5,226 nucleotides of DNA from NCBI GenBank assembly GCA_030684415.1, contig JAUXNL010000589.1, positions 1 through 5,226 of the forward strand, written 5' to 3'. This DNA is from Moraxellaceae bacterium. GTDB lineage: Bacteria; Pseudomonadota; Gammaproteobacteria; Pseudomonadales; Moraxellaceae. Each line of letters opens with the position of its first letter. The first letter of the stretch is position 1. The notes beneath the pieces were generated by a model. The model did no database searches. It was not told the DNA's origin and saw only the letters and a list, made by a program, of their open reading frames with translations. Below are positions 4,134 through 5,226 of the stretch, piece by piece. A program made the position numbers and the translations under genes.

Positions 4134-5084
4134 ATGAACATTCTGGTGGTCGGTGCGGGAGCGGTGGGTCAGGTTTATGCCCGGTATCTGGGCGAGGCGG
4201 GTCACGCCATCACCTTCTTCGTGAAGGCGCGGCATGCCGCGGCGCTGGCAGACGGTCTGGCGCTGCACAAGCTCGGGCATTTGCGCCGGCAGTCCGAGGT
4301 GTGGCGCGACTATGCCGTGGTCAGCGACATTGCCGACATCGCGGCAGGGCAGTGGGATCAGGTCTGGCTGTGCATGGCATCGGACGCCCTGCGCTCGCCA
4401 CTCTCGCAGCAGGTGCTGGCCGCCGTTGGCGCGGCGGCCGTGGTCTGCCTGCAGCCGGGCCCGGAAGACGCCGACTGGGTGCGACAGCAGTTGCCGGCAA
4501 CGGCGACGCTGGTGCAGGGGCTGATCACCTTCATCAGTTATCAGTCGCCGCTGCCGGAGAGGGAAGGGCCGGAGGGCATGGCGTACTTTGTGTCGCCGTT
4601 GGCGCCGGGCCTTTTCAGCGGCCCGCGCGCAGCGGTGCAACGGGTGGTCGAGGCCTTGAAGGCCGGTGGCATGAGCGCGCGCGAAGTGGCTGATCTCGGG
4701 GGCGCAGGGGCGGGCGCCGAGGCGGTGATGATTCCGTTGATTGCCGCGCTGGAGCAGCACAACTGGAAGCTGGGCGGGTTTGGTGGCAGTGCGCAGCTTG
4801 CTCTTGGCCGTGCCGCCGGTGAGGAAGCGCTCGCTGTTCTAGCGCGCGACCGCGGTGCGAAAGTGGCGCTGGAGCGGCTGATCCTGAATCCCTTGGCCAG
4901 TCGTGCGCTGCTCATGCTGGCGCCGCGTGTGCTCCCGCTGGAGCTGGAGCCCTATCTCGAATACCACTTCACCAAAGTCGGTCGGCAGACGCGCGACATG
5001 CTCGACAGCTATATCCGTCTGGGCTACCAGCATGGCTTGCCGACGACGCAGCTCGAAGCCCTGCGCGGCGGGCTCGACGGCTAA
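4134..5084 (+). CDS. Divergent ketopantoate reductase (PanE/ApbA) family oxidoreductase
   Basis: This 316-residue protein is near PanE length. The N-terminal Rossmann domain begins at once with MNILVVGAGAVGQVYARYL, including GAGAVG at 7-12, and the strands DQVWLC (75-80) and AAVVCLQPG (101-109) follow. The helical C-terminal domain ends with RDMLDSYIRLGYQHGLPTTQLEAL (287-310), matching the terminal region of PanE proteins. However, the PanE LQNG motif, whose Asn binds substrate, is LQPG. The usual Lys-Asn segment reads EAVMIPLIAALE (196-207) with no Lys, and the Ser and Glu expected near the last helices are not evident. Nucleotide binding is likely; ketopantoate reduction in pantothenate synthesis is doubtful, so I give no symbol. 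The ATG at 4134 has AGGAGG at 4121-4126; the upstream in-frame ATG at 4056 lacks such a site and would precede the Rossmann strand by 26 residues. It is divergent from the SDR and followed directly by a hairpin. Confidence 0.85.
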   Translation: MNILVVGAGAVGQVYARYLGEAGHAITFFVKARHAAALADGLALHKLGHLRRQSEVWRDYAVVSDIADIAAGQWDQVWLCMASDALRSPLSQQVLAAVGAAAVVCLQPGPEDADWVRQQLPATATLVQGLITFISYQSPLPEREGPEGMAYFVSPLAPGLFSGPRAAVQRVVEALKAGGMSAREVADLGGAGAGAEAVMIPLIAALEQHNWKLGGFGGSAQLALGRAAGEEALAVLARDRGAKVALERLILNPLASRALLMLAPRVLPLELEPYLEYHFTKVGRQTRDMLDSYIRLGYQHGLPTTQLEALRGGLDG

Positions 5085-5116
5085 CCGTTTGCTGAAAATT
5101 GCTTTTCAGCAAGCGG
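5085..5116 (+). terminator. Long hairpin directly after the PanE-like stop codon
   Basis: CCGTTTGCTGAAAA (5085-5098) pairs with TTTTCAGCAAGCGG (5103-5116) around a TTGC loop: 14 pairs, one of them G-U in RNA. It begins at the base after the TAA (5082-5084). There is no T-run after it on the plus strand, so it may act as a 3'-end stabilising structure or weak terminator. The stretch 5100-5118 is an exact 19-base reverse-complement match to 2800-2818, the end of the nested palindrome. Confidence 0.65.
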
Positions 5117-5143
5117 CTTCTCGGCCAAGGATGGTCGGGTCGC

Positions 5144-5171
5144 TAATCAATCACACCAAGGTGACTGATTA
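5144..5171. repeat. Hairpin-forming inverted repeat
   Basis: TAATCA (5144-5149) pairs with TGATTA (5166-5171), and TCAC (5151-5154) with GTGA (5161-5164), with one A/C mismatch between and an ACCAAG loop. It lies between the post-stop hairpin and the long repeat, and its right arm overlaps the start of that repeat. Confidence 0.5.
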
Positions 5172-5226
5172 AGCCTTGAGTGATTCCGGACATGTGCCGG
5201 ATCGCAGGCTGAAAAAGCCCGGGATG
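5161..5226 (+). repeat. Long intergenic repeat, copy 2, cut by window edge
   Basis: This is the partner of 1732-1798, nearly identical from 5180 onward. One A is missing at the right arm of its GATTCCGG stem (right arm CCGGATC at 5197-5203), so that hairpin is imperfect here. CTGAAAAAGCCCGGGATG (5209-5226) is the left half of the terminator hairpin seen complete at 1781-1809; the other half should lie just past the edge. Confidence 0.85.

Noticed and set aside
3933..4760. In-frame upstream extension of the SDR (536-codon open frame)
   Set aside because: The added 276 residues are Arg/His-rich and antisense to the PanE-like gene. The AGAGGAG site and TGASSGIG spacing fix the start at 3932.

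Overview
The window reads as chromosomal DNA of a moderately GC-rich Gram-negative bacterium, most likely a gamma- or betaproteobacterium. The support is a proteobacterial-style exonuclease III, a lipobox lipoprotein, Shine-Dalgarno starts, GC-rich hairpin terminators and dispersed palindromic intergenic repeats. Genus cannot be fixed from the sequence alone. No phage, transposase, CRISPR, tRNA or rRNA gene is visible.

Layout. (1) 1-526, plus strand: the C-terminal two thirds of exodeoxyribonuclease III, cut by the left edge. (2) 626-1602, plus strand: a two-gene unit in which a small coiled-coil lipoprotein overlaps, by ATGA, a class I SAM-dependent methyltransferase of the RsmC/YbxB type. 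It ends at a strong hairpin terminator (1624-1653). (3) 1654-1816: a convergent intergenic region packed with palindromes, one of which also terminates the next gene. (4) 2650-1817, minus strand: a four-helix membrane protein carrying a peroxiredoxin-like domain with a WCPVC motif. (5) 2651-3149: about 500 bases without a gene, containing a 149-base nested palindrome. (6) 3932-3150, minus strand: a classical short-chain dehydrogenase/reductase. (7) 4134-5084, plus strand: a ketopantoate-reductase-fold protein lacking the expected catalytic residues. It is divergent from the SDR, and the 201-base gap holds a 24-base palindrome overlapping candidate promoters for both genes. (8) 5085-5226: hairpins and a second copy of the repeat found near 1732-1810.

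How the parts may work together. The lipoprotein and methyltransferase are probably co-transcribed and translationally coupled, although their predicted roles have no obvious link. The SDR and the PanE-like gene, both predicted nicotinamide-dependent oxidoreductases, look co-regulated from a shared operator by a regulator not encoded here. The peroxiredoxin-like protein stands alone.

The genes belong mostly to known families. The less ordinary content is the divergent operator, the divergent PanE homologue, the Gly/Ala heptads of the lipoprotein, and the related palindromic repeats filling the gene-end intergenic regions. I see no convincing evidence of a wholly new multi-gene system.
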